Below, piece after piece: positions 44,030 through 58,174 of a DNA stretch of 64,000 bases (the stretch's first letter is position 1; every line of letters begins with the position of its first letter). The notes under the pieces were generated by a model. It saw nothing but the letters and a program-made list of their open reading frames with translations. It was not told where the DNA came from and made no database searches. The DNA comes from Ascaphus truei (lineage: Eukaryota; Chordata; Amphibia; Anura; Ascaphidae). The stretch is from NCBI GenBank assembly GCA_036426205.1, contig WSYH01001918.1, forward strand, positions 37,894-101,893, written 5' to 3'. Position numbers and translations under genes: made by a program.

Positions 44030-47000
44030 TAGAACGGATAATGTGATGCATCAGAATTGTCAAATTCCTCCATAGCATATGTAGATGATACTGGATAACA
44101 GTAGAAAGTCATGAGTAATAGGCATTGGCATGTGGTACTGGCTAGGAGTCTAGTGGGGTCCACTTGACCTCCACAACTACAACACATATCAGCCACCTCC
44201 CCTAGTAACCAATATAGAATAAACAGAGGCAACTGGTAACCATATTACATATGTAGGGGCTCTGATGGCCCTTACCTTAGTGCTTGCCAGGACTTCTAGA
44301 TATCCAGGGCGTGCAGTTCATCCAGGTGAGTAGCCAGCAAGAAAATTGAAGATTGTGTAGCACTGCCTCCGGTTTCCACTCCCAGTATACTGGAAAAAAA
44401 TATAGGTGTCACTCGAACAAAGTAACACGGCCATTTATTGCAGGGTGGTTGCAGCAAAAGGACAACAGAAGCAACACGAACGCACCTACGCGTTTCGTGC
44501 ACTAGGCACTTTATCAAGGTGACAAACACATGTATTACTGCATGATTTATACTCACCTTACTGTGCCTGCGCTACCGGTGTGTGATGTCATCGTCCGCGT
44601 CGTAACGGGTCGCGTGACGCGGCGTACACAGCCATGGCTCGGCCAGTCAGGTGGGTATGCTACGCTATCTGACTGTCTTTTTTTCTATTTTTTCAAAACA
44701 CAAACTTTATTAACAACAACAAAAATACACAGTGAAATAAAAATACAGATTTAAAAACGACATTTGAATACTGTAATAGCATTAGATCGGCACAAGCAAA
44801 GTCAATAAGTGCTTTGGAACATTTTAGGGGCATATTTAGACAATTTGGATTTTAGTTTGTACTATAATAAGCCCCTACTGGATTATGTTTTGGCATATGC
44901 TTGTGCAGGTAATATTGGTAATTTGTGAATCGTGAAATGAACATGATCACCAGTCAATCAATATATGGGAACAATTAATATATACTGATATCATACTATG
45001 TGGATTGAAAGTCCCTATCTAGTCAGTATAATAAATAATATTGAATGCTCCCTATATGGATGACTGTAGTGAACCTGACCCTAAAACCCAGATAGTAAAT
45101 AATATGCTAACATTCATCTGGCATGATCAAATATAAACACCATACAACAAATGATATAATAGCTTATAATCTAACTCACATTGTATTTAGAGAAGCATGA
45201 ACAGATATGGGAAAGCAAATAATGATGAGATTACTTGAGAGAATAATGCTAATGGTTGGTGACAGAAATAAACAAAAATCTATATTTGTCTACATGGTTT
45301 GTATTCCTAAATAATAATTGTAAGTACATAAATAAATGACATGCTATATGAACTGATCTGTACAATTAAATTAGACCACAATAACAAAGCAATATCTATT
45401 GTTATTGTGTTAAATTATTTTAAAAAATGACTTATATCCCAATCAATGTTATGCCAAAGGGTTCCCTAGTTCTCAGAGTAAAAATCCAGTAGGATTCCCG
45501 TCTACTAACATCTTACTCTATCTCCAACCTCTGGGGGAAACAGGAATATGTTCAATACCTTGAAACCGTACAAAGATGGCATTACCTATGGACAGTTTGA
45601 GAAATGTTTGGAACAGGGTGGTTTAGATTCTTATTCCTATTCAGTCGGAGATGTTCCTAGGACTACTAGTCTTTAATTTTCTAGTGGGTCTCCCAAACGT
45701 ATTGACGTCCACATCCCATTTAGTAAGTATACTATATGCGTGGAGTTGAATTAATGAAACATGGGACGTTATACGTCAATCTCGTGACTGTAGATGTAAA
45801 CGTTTTTGCCCTGATTCATGGAAACACATGCTTTTGCATTTAGTACATGTAAACATTTCTTTTGGTTAATGGAGATTTGTTCTCATCTGCACGTGGTAAA
45901 TAAACGGGGTGATATGTGTTGGCTATCGTTTTGCCCTTTTAAAAAATATAATGTTTGGGCCTAGCGACACATAATGGTTTCAACACAGGGTCTAGTCACA
46001 GAATACTCCATACTATGCTTTTTAAGATAGCCTTAATGGGATTGTGCTTGTTTGCTGAATGGTGTTTGAAGGACTGACTGAAGATCAGATCTAAGCTTTT
46101 CACAGTTATTGTGTCTAAGGAACTGTTTCTGTCCATCTTCACACACCATCAAGCAATCTGTCTAAATCAGGTTTTTTGTAACCTCTCTGTGAAAGCGAAA
46201 CATATAACTCATGGGATTTCACTTTAATTCATCGTCATTTAACATTGCGGCGGGTTTCTGATGAATTGGCTTTTCGGTATCCCCATGAACTGGCTGGAGG
46301 TGAACAACTACTTGGTCTTAAAAACGTGTTCCGTTAGTTCGGCTTACGATATAGTGTGGCTGAATGGAAGTGCAGTGTCAATATATAACATAATAAAGTA
46401 GTAAATGTCTGATGGTGATAAGAAAAGTGAAGGAGAGATTGAACCTCATATCATAAGTGCAGAAATAACTCCAGAAGTGTGGTGAGTCTCCTTCTCAAAT
46501 AAACAGGAGATCATCTATGTAGCGTCTATAAACTATAATGTGCTGCTCCCTAAATCTATTCTTATCTCCAAAGACGTGGAGCATCAACCCCACCACCCAT
46601 AAAGAGGTTGGCCTGTATGATGGGGCAAAAGCTCGTGCCCATAGCCATTCCACGTCTCTGAGATACTACACCCCATCAAAAAGAAAAAAATGTGAGTGAA
46701 GTAAAAAGTGAATGGCGTCTAAAAGGAAGTGACTTGGGCTGGTGCTATCAGATTGAGGTGAGGAAGTGACGTTTGCTGTCAGGCCATGTCATGGGAAATA
46801 ATGGTATATATGACGTGACGTCTAGCGTCACCCACACCATAATTATGGTTCCATACAATTGGTCAAGAGTGGGTTAATAAATCATGCTATCAGAATGTAT
46901 GAAGGCAATGTGAACAAGGGGCTGTAGGAAAAAAATCCACGTACCGTGAAAACACCATCTCCAAAGAATCAATTCTGGAGACAATCGGCCTCCAGGAGGG

Positions 47001-50000
47001 GATTCCAATGTCTTATGAATCTCGGGAGATGGTGAAAACACGGGCGTGGTGGGCATGGGGTTAAACAGGTATCAATATCATTTTTTCATACCTCTTAACA
47101 TAGAGCCTACATCTAGTAGATTTAGAGATCTCTTTGAAATTTGGAGATGGGGTCAGAGGTAGTGCAGCATAGGAAGTCAGATCCCCAAGTTGGCGCAAAG
47201 CCTCCCTGAGATAATCATCCTATGCTGCACCACCACCGCCCCTCCTTTGTCGGCTTTTTTTATTACCCACAGTTTATTGGTTGTAAATCTTTTAATGCCT
47301 GTCTTTCATTTGCAGATAAGTTATCATCATGTTTAAAATCATGTTTAGTAGTAAACTAGAATCCTTTATGTGAGGAGTCTTAGGTATCTTTCTACTAGGA
47401 CTCAAATGTGGATAGAAATTACCTTTAATAAATGTGGGGAAAAATGTCGATTTTCTCCTCAAACCTGTTTATAATTACCCAAGAAACTCCAGGGTTGAAT
47501 TCAGGGTCTTGAAACCCCTGAATATTCTTCCATGTCCTGGACCAGACACTGTTCCCTAAATGAATTAATGTTAACATCATTATTACATAGGAAAGAATAC
47601 AGTCAGTGCGGATATTGCACTGATATTAGCATTTCCTGATTATTTCTATCATGATAGAATTTTTTTAAGGGTACACTTCCTAATAAATTTATTCAAGTCT
47701 ACCACAGTTGAAATGGTTGAAATCAGTGTCAGGAAACATATCCCGGCCCTTGTGGAGTAGTGATAGTTCATCATCTGAGAGTACTACATTGGAGATATTT
47801 ATCACACACCACATTTTGGTTTAAAAGTTTTTCTTTCTCTTTGTTGGAGCTTCCTTTTTGATTTTGTTGTTTTTGTCCCCGCCTCGTCCTTTTGGGTTTT
47901 TTGACGCCTCAGATGATCTAGAGGACTCAGAGGAATGTCCTTGTTGAGGTCTTGTGTTCTGATTCTCTTTCCTTATACTTCCTCTCCCAGAGGGGCATTG
48001 TTCTTGGGGCATCCACATCTGATTGGGAATTGTCTCCTCATGTGTGGTGAGAAGAAAAACTGTGTGTGCCATATTGTCAATGTCGCTGTGTCAGAATCTC
48101 CCACTAAATGCAGTGTTAGAATAACCTCTTGGTTTCAGAATAGATTTCCTGTGTTTGATTGGATTTACTATCTGGTGTTGAATGATAGGGACGTGCATCT
48201 TTATTATTACGTTTATTGGGTGTGTCCTTTCCCATGAGTAACTTATGCTGTTCGTAATCTACTTGTCCCTCTCAAATTTTTGTTGTTTTTTATCCATAAT
48301 GGTTTTTTCTAAATCTTAAATACTTTTTTCAAGATTTTTGTCTAATTCTTTGAAACCTTCCATTCTACAAAATTTGGTCAGGTATGTTTGTAAGTCCTAA
48401 TTTCTTTTTCAAGAACCATCTTCTTTAGTTTTTAATTTCACAATTAGTTCATCAATTTAACGAGCAGTCATTTAAAATGCTTTCCAATCGTTTTCAAATT
48501 GGTGGGCTTACAAACCCAAATGGTCGGGGTTTTTTTGACTCTTAAGCCTCTTGGAATCCTTTTAACAGCAAATAGTTTTCCAGTGAGATGGAGGGTCCCA
48601 CCAAATTCTGGTATCATTAGTCATAAGTTTATTGAGTTTCTGGAAGTGATCTTCCAGATCTCTTAAATCCTCACAGTCCAGATTGTTTGGCTTTCAAAAA
48701 ACTTTTTGGTTTATCTAAGCCTATGTGTGTTATCAAAATACCCAGAGATGTAATTAGTTGGATCTTCAGGGTCAACATTTCAATTTCTTCAGTGTCCATA
48801 GTTTACAAACATAATGGAAAAAACTTTGGTTTTATGTCTATTTTAGAAGATATATTGTACACTTTTCGTATGGCAAATTATTACATAAATTCCATTATAA
48901 ACGTGTAACTCCCTTTCTACCATACATAGAATAGGTGGAAGAAAAATGCATGCACCATCACTTATGCAGTAACAAAACCAATAAAAGTGACCTGTAAAGA
49001 GTGTCACCAGAGTATAACAGAAATCAGTCCAATGAAAGCAATCACTGTGGGATAGCATAGAACAGGATAATTGTGATGCATCAGAATTGGTCAAAATTCC
49101 TCCATAGCATATGTAGATATCTGGATAACAGTAGAAATCCATGAGTAATATGGCAATTGTCAGGTAGGGCTAGGAGTCTAGTGGGGTCCATTGACCTCCA
49201 CAACGAAAACACCATATCAGACCCCCCCCTAGTAACCAATATAGAATAAGCAGAGGCACTGGTAACCTATACATATATGTAGGGGCACTATGGCCCTTTG
49301 CCTTAGTGCTTGCAGGACTTCTAATATCCAGGGCGTGCAGTTCATCCATGTGAGTAGCCAGCAAGAAGAAAGGTGAAGATGTGTGTAGCACTGCCTCGGT
49401 TTCCAACTCCCAGTGAGACTGGAAAAAAATAATAAGTGAGCACTCGAATAATACAGGCCAGGTTTTGCAGGGTGGTCAGCAAAAGGACAACAGAGCAACA
49501 CGAACGCACCTACGCGTTTCGTGCACTAGGCACTTTATCAAGGTGACAAACACATGTATTACTGCATGATTTATACTCACCTGTACTGTGCCTTGCGCTA
49601 CCGGGTGTGACGTCATCGTCCCGCGTTGCAACGGGTGGCGGTGACGCGCGTACACAGCATTGGCTCGGCCAGTCGTGGGGATGCTAACGCTATCTGACTG
49701 TCTTTTTTTCTATTTTTTCTAAAACAAACTTTATTAACAAAACAATAAATACACAGTGAAATAAAAAAAACGATTTAAAAACACATTTGAATACTGTATG
49801 CAGTAGATCGGCACAAGCAAAGTCAATAAGTGCTTGAACATTTTAGGGGCATATTTAGACAATTGTGGATTATAGTTTGTACTATAATAAGCCCCTACTG
49901 GATTATGTTTTGGCATATCTTGTGCAGGTAATACTGGTAATTTGTGAATCGTGAAATGAAACATGATCACCAGTCAATACATATATGGAAACAATTACTA

Positions 50001-51081
50001 TATACTGATATACTACTGTGGATTTAAAGTCCTATCTAGTCAGTATATAAATAATATTGAAATGCTCCCTATAGGATAACTGTAGTGAACTGACCCTAAA
50101 CCCAATAGTAAATAATATGCTAACATTCATATGCATGATCAAATATAAACACCATACAACAAATGATATAATAGCTTATAATCTACTCACATTGTATTTA
50201 GAGAAGCATGAACAGAGATTGGGAAAGCAAATAATGTTGAGATTACTTGAGAGAATAATGCTAATGGTTGGTGAAGAATAAACCAAAAAATTATCTATAT
50301 GTCTACATTGGTGTGTATTCCTAAATTCCTAAATAATAACCACCTGTACCAAAACATTTCTCAAACTGTCCATATGGTAATGCCAATCTATGTACGGTTC
50401 AAGGTATTGAACATATTCCTGTTTCCCCCAGAGGTGAGATAGAGTAAAGATGTTAGATAGACGGGAATCCTACGATTTTTACTCTGAGAACTAGGGAACC
50501 CTTTGGCATGACCATTGATTGGGATATAAGTCATTTTTTAAATAATTTAACACAATAAATAGATATTTCTTGTTATTTGGTCTAATTTAATTGTACAGAT
50601 CAGTTCATCATATCATGTCAATTTATTATGTACTTACAATTATATTTAGGAATACACACCAATTTAGACAAATATAGATATTTTGTTTATCACTGTGTAT
50701 TTATGTTGTTGTTAATAAAGTTTGTTTTAGAAAAAATAGAAAAAAAGACAGTCATAGCGTTAGCATACCACCTGACTGCCGAGCCAATGGCTGTGTACGC
50801 CGCGTCACCGCGACCCGTTGCGACGGGGACGATGACGTCACACCCGGTAGCGCAAGGCACAGTACAGGTGAGTATAAATCATGCAGTAATACATGTGTTT
50901 GTCACCTTGATAAGTGCCTGTGCACGAAATGCGTAGGTGCGTTCGTGTTGCTCTGTTGTCCTTTTGCTGCACAACCCTGCAATAAACCTGACCTTTACTT
51001 ATTTGAGTGCTCACCTTATTATTTTTTCCGGTCTCACTGGGAGTTGGAAACCGGGCATGCTACACATCTTCACCTTTCTTT
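44030..51081 (-). mobile_element. Penelope-like element, noisy second copy
   Basis: Corresponds to 22,759-29,891, with pseudo-LTRs at about 44,030-45,310 and 49,058-50,330 and the inverted fragment at 50,335-51,081. Hammerhead-like motifs lie at 44,472-44,522 (-), 49,497-49,545 (-) and 50,901-50,947 (+). The nuclease (45,436-46,290), RT (46,500-47,100) and N-terminal region (47,821-48,690) are in many frames because of indels. Confidence 0.85.
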
Positions 51082-51739
51082 ACCATTATCACCCAGCCAC
51101 ACAGCACATCAACTGCAGACAGGGATTCTGGGAAATGACATGCTAGAGCACACAGTGCCACGTTTTGCTTCAAAATCCATTTTTAACATGCTTTGAGCAC
51201 AGCCAGGGTTAAGGTGCATACCCAGAAAACCCACCAACAGACAGCTGTTTTCAACCTTAATGGGTCTCAAGAGTGTGGGGTTGGTAAACGGGTATGCAGA
51301 AAAGCTAAAGGATGGGGTTTACCATACTGAGTTAAGTTGTGTGAGTAAAAAAAGTGACAAAAACCCTCCACAGCAAAGCAAATATGCAAATGTAAATACA
51401 ACTGTATGCTCATCTCATGTCTTAGGCAGGTCTGCAACCCCGCCTTTCACCATTATCAACCCACACACCAACTTCCCTGTATATATATATAACCCAAGTA
51501 GAAATGAACTGGGTGCAGGGTGGTGGCCGGGGCCCATCATTGGCAGGGGGTAAGTAAAGAACTCAATTTATTATGCTGATTTACGTGTTTAATAATGGGC
51601 AAATAATCTATTATCCAATGTGGATAAATATATTTACCCATCTTACTGGATTGTATGTGTTAGGGGCGGGGGGGATGTGTGTGTAATTGCAATGTTTATT
51701 GGGGGCTATTGTCCCCAATAACATGCTAGTGTCCTTAAA

Positions 51740-52420
51740 CCCCTTCATTGCCTTAGCGGTGACCACTAAGGTAATGAAGCTGCTTTAATGTATTTTTAGT
51801 AATAGTTGCGGGAGCAGGGTTTCTCCTGAGCTGAAACCGCATTGATTTCTGGCTCAGAGACCCCCTGCTTCCCGAGTTACAGGCCCCGGTTTGGGGCATT
51901 GGTGCCAGTGTCGCCCGCCATCTTTATAGCGTCCACCTCGCGTCTTGGATGCTATAAAGATGGCGGTGACACTGGCTTCCGATGCCCCATACATGGCCCT
52001 GTAACTCGGGAAGCAGGGGGTCTCTGAGGCCAAAATCAATGCGGTTCAGCTCAGGGGACCCCCCTGCTCCCACACACTATTATTAAAATGTACATTAAGA
52101 GCTTCATTACCATAGCAGATACCGCTAAGGTATGGAATTATGTTTATTTGTTGTGTGTGTCTTGACATAGTGTAGATGTGTAGGGGGTCAAAGCTGAACC
52201 GCATTGGTTTCAGCCTTGGGGACCCCCTACTTCAGGAAATACAGGCCCTGTTATGGGTGCGTATCCCCTGCAGAATGTAAATGTCCCGGTCACGTGACGC
52301 GACGCTTGAAAGTGCAGGGAATACCGCACCCCATAACGGGCCTATTCTCCTGAAGTAGGGGGTCCCCGGACCTGAAACCAATGCGGTTCAGCTCCGGAGA
52401 CCCCCTGCTCATGTGCACTA
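51740..52420. repeat. Foldback elements 1 and 2, noisy second copy
   Basis: Matches 30,560-31,245 with scattered indels. Confidence 0.85.
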
Positions 52421-54963
52421 TTAGTAAAATGATTTTATTTAGTGTACATCGCCTGTAACAGCCTTGCATGAGATGGCAAATCTCCATGCAATGTTCCAAG
52501 GGTTTTTTTTTCTATCAGCTACTCGTACGTGAAGTTTAAGAACGTTAGCAGGGGGGAAAAAAACAACACGTGCGCTGTGGCTGTTTTGAGCATTGCGATA
52601 GAAAATGGCTCAAGGCCTTAGTGAATGCGCGTCTCCGGCCTCACTTTTTATCGGATGTGCTTTTTTTTCAGCCGGAAGCAAAAGCCGGAGCTGTGCATAG
52701 CCCCCATATTATTTCAGTTAAATATGGATTTTATATGGATCACAGTGATAGACATTCAACTGAGTGCTGATCTAATATCAATACTTTTCTGTATTATTAG
52801 AATAAACTTACATTATGACTCTTGAATACACCCACACTATTAGTCACTAAATTAAAAAACATATTCATTTTTGTAGCCACTACACACACCTGCTACATTA
52901 AAGCCACCAAACACAGATGGTTTGATCCGTTCTTCGTTGTCAACAGATCAGCTCCATTACACTGAAAAGTAAAGTGCGATATGAAGAAGTTTATCAGAAC
53001 ATCTATCTACGTCCACAGACAATTAAACGACAAGTGTCATTGCCAGTCCTGTCACATTCTTTCAAGTGGTGCACTTAAGAGGTGCCAATACTGTACATAC
53101 ACAAGCCGTACTTTATATTCTTACTCTTCCTTTTTTATTTACAGCTAAAATATAATTTTTGTATGTTGCATCTCTTAAGATTTCTATATTTTCTGTTCAC
53201 ACACTTTCTTTTTTTAATACAGCACATTCTATCAGTGACTGAATATTCAAACACAAATAACTGTCATAGGTCAATCATATAACGATCTACTAGGGACTAA
53301 AATCATACTTACATATAATATTATGTACTGTAACTAAACATTGTGTATGTGTTTATATTCTTACTAGCCAATCACAATCATGTTCTTTAGGTGCTATTCA
53401 TAAAGCTTGATAAAAAAAAAAAGACCCAAATCAGATGTTGCTTTATAAACAACCTTTGTAAACATCTCCAAAGAGATGGTTATTATATTTTATGATGCAA
53501 CCCTAGGTAACATATGCCTCTTATTCCCTAACGTAGGTAATTCTTCATTTTATTCCTCACGGGAATGGTATTGCTGCTAAATTATGTTTAAACAGGAATA
53601 AAATGTAATACTGTATTGTATAGCTCAGAATATTTTCAACAGTACAATTCTTGCTGTAGTTTGTTAAAAATGTTTTAAGGAAGCATGGCTAAGTTCAAAG
53701 CTTGGGGAAGACAGTCTATTATTATGGCTCTTTAATGAATGCATGACCTGTTATTTATCAAAATAATTTTCGAGCAAAGGAATGCGATATACTCCTGTTC
53801 CTTTTTACATCAATGTACAGTATCAGGGTTATCAAGATCCAATTTTACCTTTTGTGCACATGTTTGTGAATTAGGGAGTGTCAAAATCAGGCTCAACTGG
53901 CCCACACAGTATAATAGGAGAACTACAGCTCAGCCTCATTATAGCGCGGTCCGATACAACAGAAATCCGATTATAATGCGGTTTGAGTGTGGCTCCCGTT
54001 TCCTAAGCCAAAAAGAAGAAGATTTCCTACCATGCGTTTTTCAATTTTGCCTGCTTTCATGATTCAGGAAACTAGCTGACTGTGCCGCCCCCCTCCTCCT
54101 CGGCCCCGGCATCAAATGACACCGCGGGTCAGTCCTGGCCAATCTGAATGCAGAGTCAGGCTCTTTAAAAAACGAGTTCCGAAGATTGTGTGGCAGTCAG
54201 CTGGCCACAGATCTCTTCGCCCATGTAAACACAAGGAGTGGATCCCTTGTGGGACGAGTTTAACTAGTGTCTTTAGGAGACGGCATCAGACATGGTGCTA
54301 ACAAGGAGATCAAACGGGTGAAACGAACATTAGTAGCTGTGTTCCGGTTTATAAACAAGCGCTAATATTTACTTCATATCCCATATCAGTCCTGTCCTTT
54401 GTGTAGTGGACTGTGCCCACTTCAAATGCCATTGTTCACCCACAAACAAACTCAACTCTCTGATATACTGATGCAGCGGCCGTTATTCGAACGCGCCTCG
54501 AATCAGTTTTCGTGTTGACCGCTTTATTCCATCGGCATTTTCTCATTTTATCACTATTCATGCCGCGTTCACGCAATCCGGCACCGGGCCCCGCTCGTAG
54601 AATCTGTTTAATTTAATGGTTTATTGTTTCTGTGGATGCAATTCTTCTCGTATCCACCATGTGGCAGAGTTAATGAATAATAATTTGGGTGCTATTCTTG
54701 CGTATCCGCCAGGTGGCAGAATTGAAGGCAATTAAGGAATTGATTGAATTGGAATGTGTACAGTACATGCTTGTGCTTGCTATTTTTTAATTGTGTAGGT
54801 GTTTAAAACAGAACTGGTGTTCATACTTACAGTGGCCCTTGTGAATTGACCTTGTTTATTCGAAGACGTTTTCAAATTAGGCGTTCTTATAAAAAGCATT
54901 AAAATACTCAATTGTGCCTTTTTTCAACATTCTTTCCCCCGCACAATTGCCGATGTGGACATT

Positions 54964-55571
54964 ATGGCTTAACGACAGACGTATAAAAAACCTACTGTAG
55001 TATGTCGTTTTTAATATATCAGCGATTTGCTGCAGCAGAAAATGGCGACTGTATCTGAAATATATGAATATTTAATATCAAATTACGATTTTTACAAGTT
55101 TTCACCTGACGTTCATGGTGAAAGCGTGCGATAAGAAAAACCTTAAGTAATGACCAGTGTTTTTTTCGTTGGCCTCCCTGCCGTAGAATTGCGGGTATTG
55201 GGGTGTCTGCCAGAATTTCACAGTATGTTTATCATGCAATCTCAAAAGAAGAAAGGTGGGTTTTAACCCATACAGATTCGTCAATCCCAATCCAGCAATT
55301 TGCCGGCAACAGCACCACCGGCACCGGTGTCCGGTCGACCGTCAGTGATACCTTGTGAACAGCAATCCTTTGTACCTTCCCCGCCAGAATACCTGGAAAA
55401 TTTCCAGCCTAGCAGGATTTTGCGTACAGGTCCCAGCAAGCTTGCATGTACCAGTACCAAAATATTTACATACAGCACTCACGTGTCAACTACAAGTGTA
55501 GCAGCCAGCTGTCACCTGTCAACTATAATGCAGACATGAGGAGTCACAGTGAGTCATCACCACCCTTTTGA
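54964..55571 (+). pseudogene. Forkhead-domain protein, copy 3 (noisy)
   Basis: Matches copy 2 base for base apart from many one-base indels (for example a lost G in the codon that is TGA in copy 2, and cctactgtagtatgtcg for cctgactgtagttatgcg). It has no usable frame. It is the counterpart of copy 2 in the duplicated block and not independent evidence for the gene. Confidence 0.8.
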
Positions 55572-56589
55572 CAAAGCTTATAATGAAGGTACAGTTATCA
55601 GAAATGTACAGTACTACACTGTAACTACACTGTACTACACTGTACTTCAGTATAATGTACTTGATAGCTTAAGTTTTTAGCTGCAGTTGAAGCTGCCATG
55701 TGTCAAAAACAAAATTATTTTTAAACAATACAGTAGTACTGTATGTATTTTACAGTATATTACTGTGATAGTACTACTGTACTTATGTGCATCAATACAA
55801 TACAGTACTTTACTGTATGCGAGTTGAGGGGATGTTTCTCTGTTGATGCATTTTGAAGAATGATTTCATTGGCCGCTGAAGTCCGTGACGCTGCTGCAGC
55901 TTACAAATGTAGGGAGAGGGTGGGGCTCAAGAGTCAGAGCCAATCAGAAGTTGTTCTTCTCATCGTCCACAACGGTTGAACGCGCTGCTTTAATTCCCAT
56001 GAAGCGACTTGACGGCATGCGCAATACCAAATAATAGCATATTTTTTTGTTTTTCCCCAGAAATTTTTTTTGACATCCAGCGCAAAAAGACAAAAGAAGG
56101 GATTTGGATGACTCTAATATTGCTTATTTTATTTAAAAGTTGCTTTCGCATGTTTGCCAAGTGGGCAAACATTTAGTGACAGTGCCATTTTTATCTATCT
56201 ATAGAACAATTGTGAGCTTTATAGAAAACATTATACTGTACAGTACTGTATGCTGCTGTATTAATATTAATTCTTTTTTTACATTGTACAGTACTGTCAT
56301 CACCACTACTGTTTTACAGTACGTTGCATTGTGCACTCTTTCTTATAACACCAAAAATAAAAATGTGTATCTTTTATTCCATACTGTATGTATTAATTAT
56401 TATTGAATGCTTTCTACTTGTGCAACAGTAATACTGTTTTCTTTTATTGGTACTGTACTGTACTGTACATCTCATTGTACATTTTATTTTAATAACATTA
56501 AGAGAAATGCCCTTTCTTTCGTACTGTACTGTATGTTAAGTGCACTTTGTTAACTGTTCATAAGATTTCAGGCTGCAATAGGGGTTTAA

Positions 56590-57334
56590 AAAATTTAATT
56601 TATTATTTATTTTTTATAAATACATTTTTTATTGGACATATTTTTATATAAGTGTACATACAGAAATGTCGTGAGCCCACACATTTCAACTCAGTGCAAT
56701 CAGATAGTGACCAATAACAGTTTTCCGTTTTCGGTAGGGGGATAGAAAAGAGGGAAAAGGGGGGGGGGGGAGAAAGGGGTGTGGCGGGAGGGAAGAGACA
56801 AAACAGGAGGGAGGGAAGGAAATGAGTGGTGGGTGGGGGTTGAGGGGGTTCGCCCAGAGACTTCCTTGTTGTCCCCTCCAACAGTCTGGGGTACTAGAGG
56901 TCCAGAGGGGTTCAATTTTTTTTTTAGGTTTTATCTCTCGAGCCAAGGGTCCCATGTGTTCCAGAAACTGAGGCATTTTCTTTTGGAGCATAGCGGTAAG
57001 CTTCTCCATAGTCATGACCTCATTGAACCTTCTTACTACTGTAGTTCTCAGGGGGTCTTAATATCTGTTTCCAGGCTGCCGCTATAGACATCTGTCCGCA
57101 GTCAACATGGCTGTGATCAGCCGTGATATTTGCAGAGGAAGATCTTCAATGGTTTGTTCAGCACCATGGTCAAGGATCCAGGGGGGAGGGGGAGTGCCGT
57201 ATCTCGTAGATAAGCGTCTGATAATGGTCCAGTACCTCTGAATCTCCGACTAACCACCAAATGTGGGCATGTCCCCCTTTTGACCACATCCCCTCCAGCA
57301 CAGTCCAGTGTGCCGGGTAGACCTGGCTCAGCCT
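56590..57334 (-). pseudogene. L1 3' end, noisy second copy
   Basis: Counterpart of 35,483-36,233. It is contiguous, through the foldback element at 57,340, with the L1 body at 58,180-62,205. Confidence 0.8.
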
Positions 57335-57339
57335 AGCCG

Positions 57340-58174
57340 GGTGAAGAGAAGCTTGTGGGGAGCGCAGATATCACCACATACAAGGAGAAAAAATATATAT
57401 ATAGTGTAGAGTGTATATACAAATAGGCACTTGAAAAGTAAATCACGATTGGGGACTCACACTCTCCCAGTGAAGTTTAGGCAATGGATACAACAATGTA
57501 GACCCAGTCAGTGGATGGTTGAACCTGCAGCAGCCTGAGACATTATCCAGCATCTCCCCTGCTATCCTGTGAGTTTACCATCTCGATCGAGCGCGACCAG
57601 AAGTGACATCATGGAGCGACCGGAAGTGACGCAACACCATCTCGGGAGCAGGGCTGGAGATACCTAAGAGCTGCGCATCGATTTTGTTATGTGTATTAGC
57701 ACATTGTGCCTAATGTAAGTGCAATAATTGTTGCCTTGATAAACACTTAACTAGTACATGCATTGTTGCACTAAGTGTGATATCTTTTCACACCGAGGAA
57801 TATACCGCTGATTCCTGTTACCATCCACTGACTGGGTCTACATTGCTGTATCCATTGCCTAAACTTCACTGGGAGAGTGTGAGTCCCCGATCGTGATTTA
57901 CTTTTCAAGTGCCTATTTGTATATACACTCTACACTATATATATATTTTTTCTCCTTGTATGTGGTGATATCTGCGCTCCCCACAAGCTTCTCTTCACCA
58001 TTCCATGATAGGAGGACTGGATCTCCTCCACAGAGGGTCGAGCAGCGAAGTTCACCATTTATTTAATTTATATTTTTTGCATCACAATTGAGCACCTTTA
58101 ATAATTGTTCACAGTGTAATTCACAGTTTATTTTGTCCCTATTAGAAGCGCCTCACATTTTTCTGTTTCACATC
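57340..58174. mobile_element. Complete foldback element inserted in L1 ORF2
   Basis: Flanked by agccg on both sides (57,335-57,339 and 58,175-58,179), a 5-bp target duplication. Arms of ~170 bp (57,340-57,515 and 57,830-58,003) are inverted copies, tgaagagaagcttgtggggagcg against its complement. Another ~170 bp of unique tail follows the second arm. It encodes nothing. L1 ORF2 resumes on the other side at LTLARL / LDLCWRG with a small frame change. Confidence 0.75.

Larger units (their letters stand above)
42784..57310 (+). repeat. 14.5-kb noisy duplicate of 21,491-36,327, probable assembly artefact
   Basis: Order and orientation of every element match the first copy: forkhead flank, Penelope-like element, foldbacks, forkhead unit and L1 3' end. 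Differences are mostly single-base gaps or additions (in the first 140 bp about six indels), many in homopolymers, with few substitutions. The surrounding sequence is clean. That is the error profile of uncorrected single-molecule reads. The junctions are at ccttacaaagtag (42,784; 21,489) and about 57,310. A true segmental duplication filled with raw reads is also possible. Confidence 0.85.

Noticed and set aside
54964..55571. Third forkhead copy as independent evidence for an expanded gene family
   Set aside because: It lies in the noisy duplicate block and mirrors copy 2, so it cannot be counted separately.
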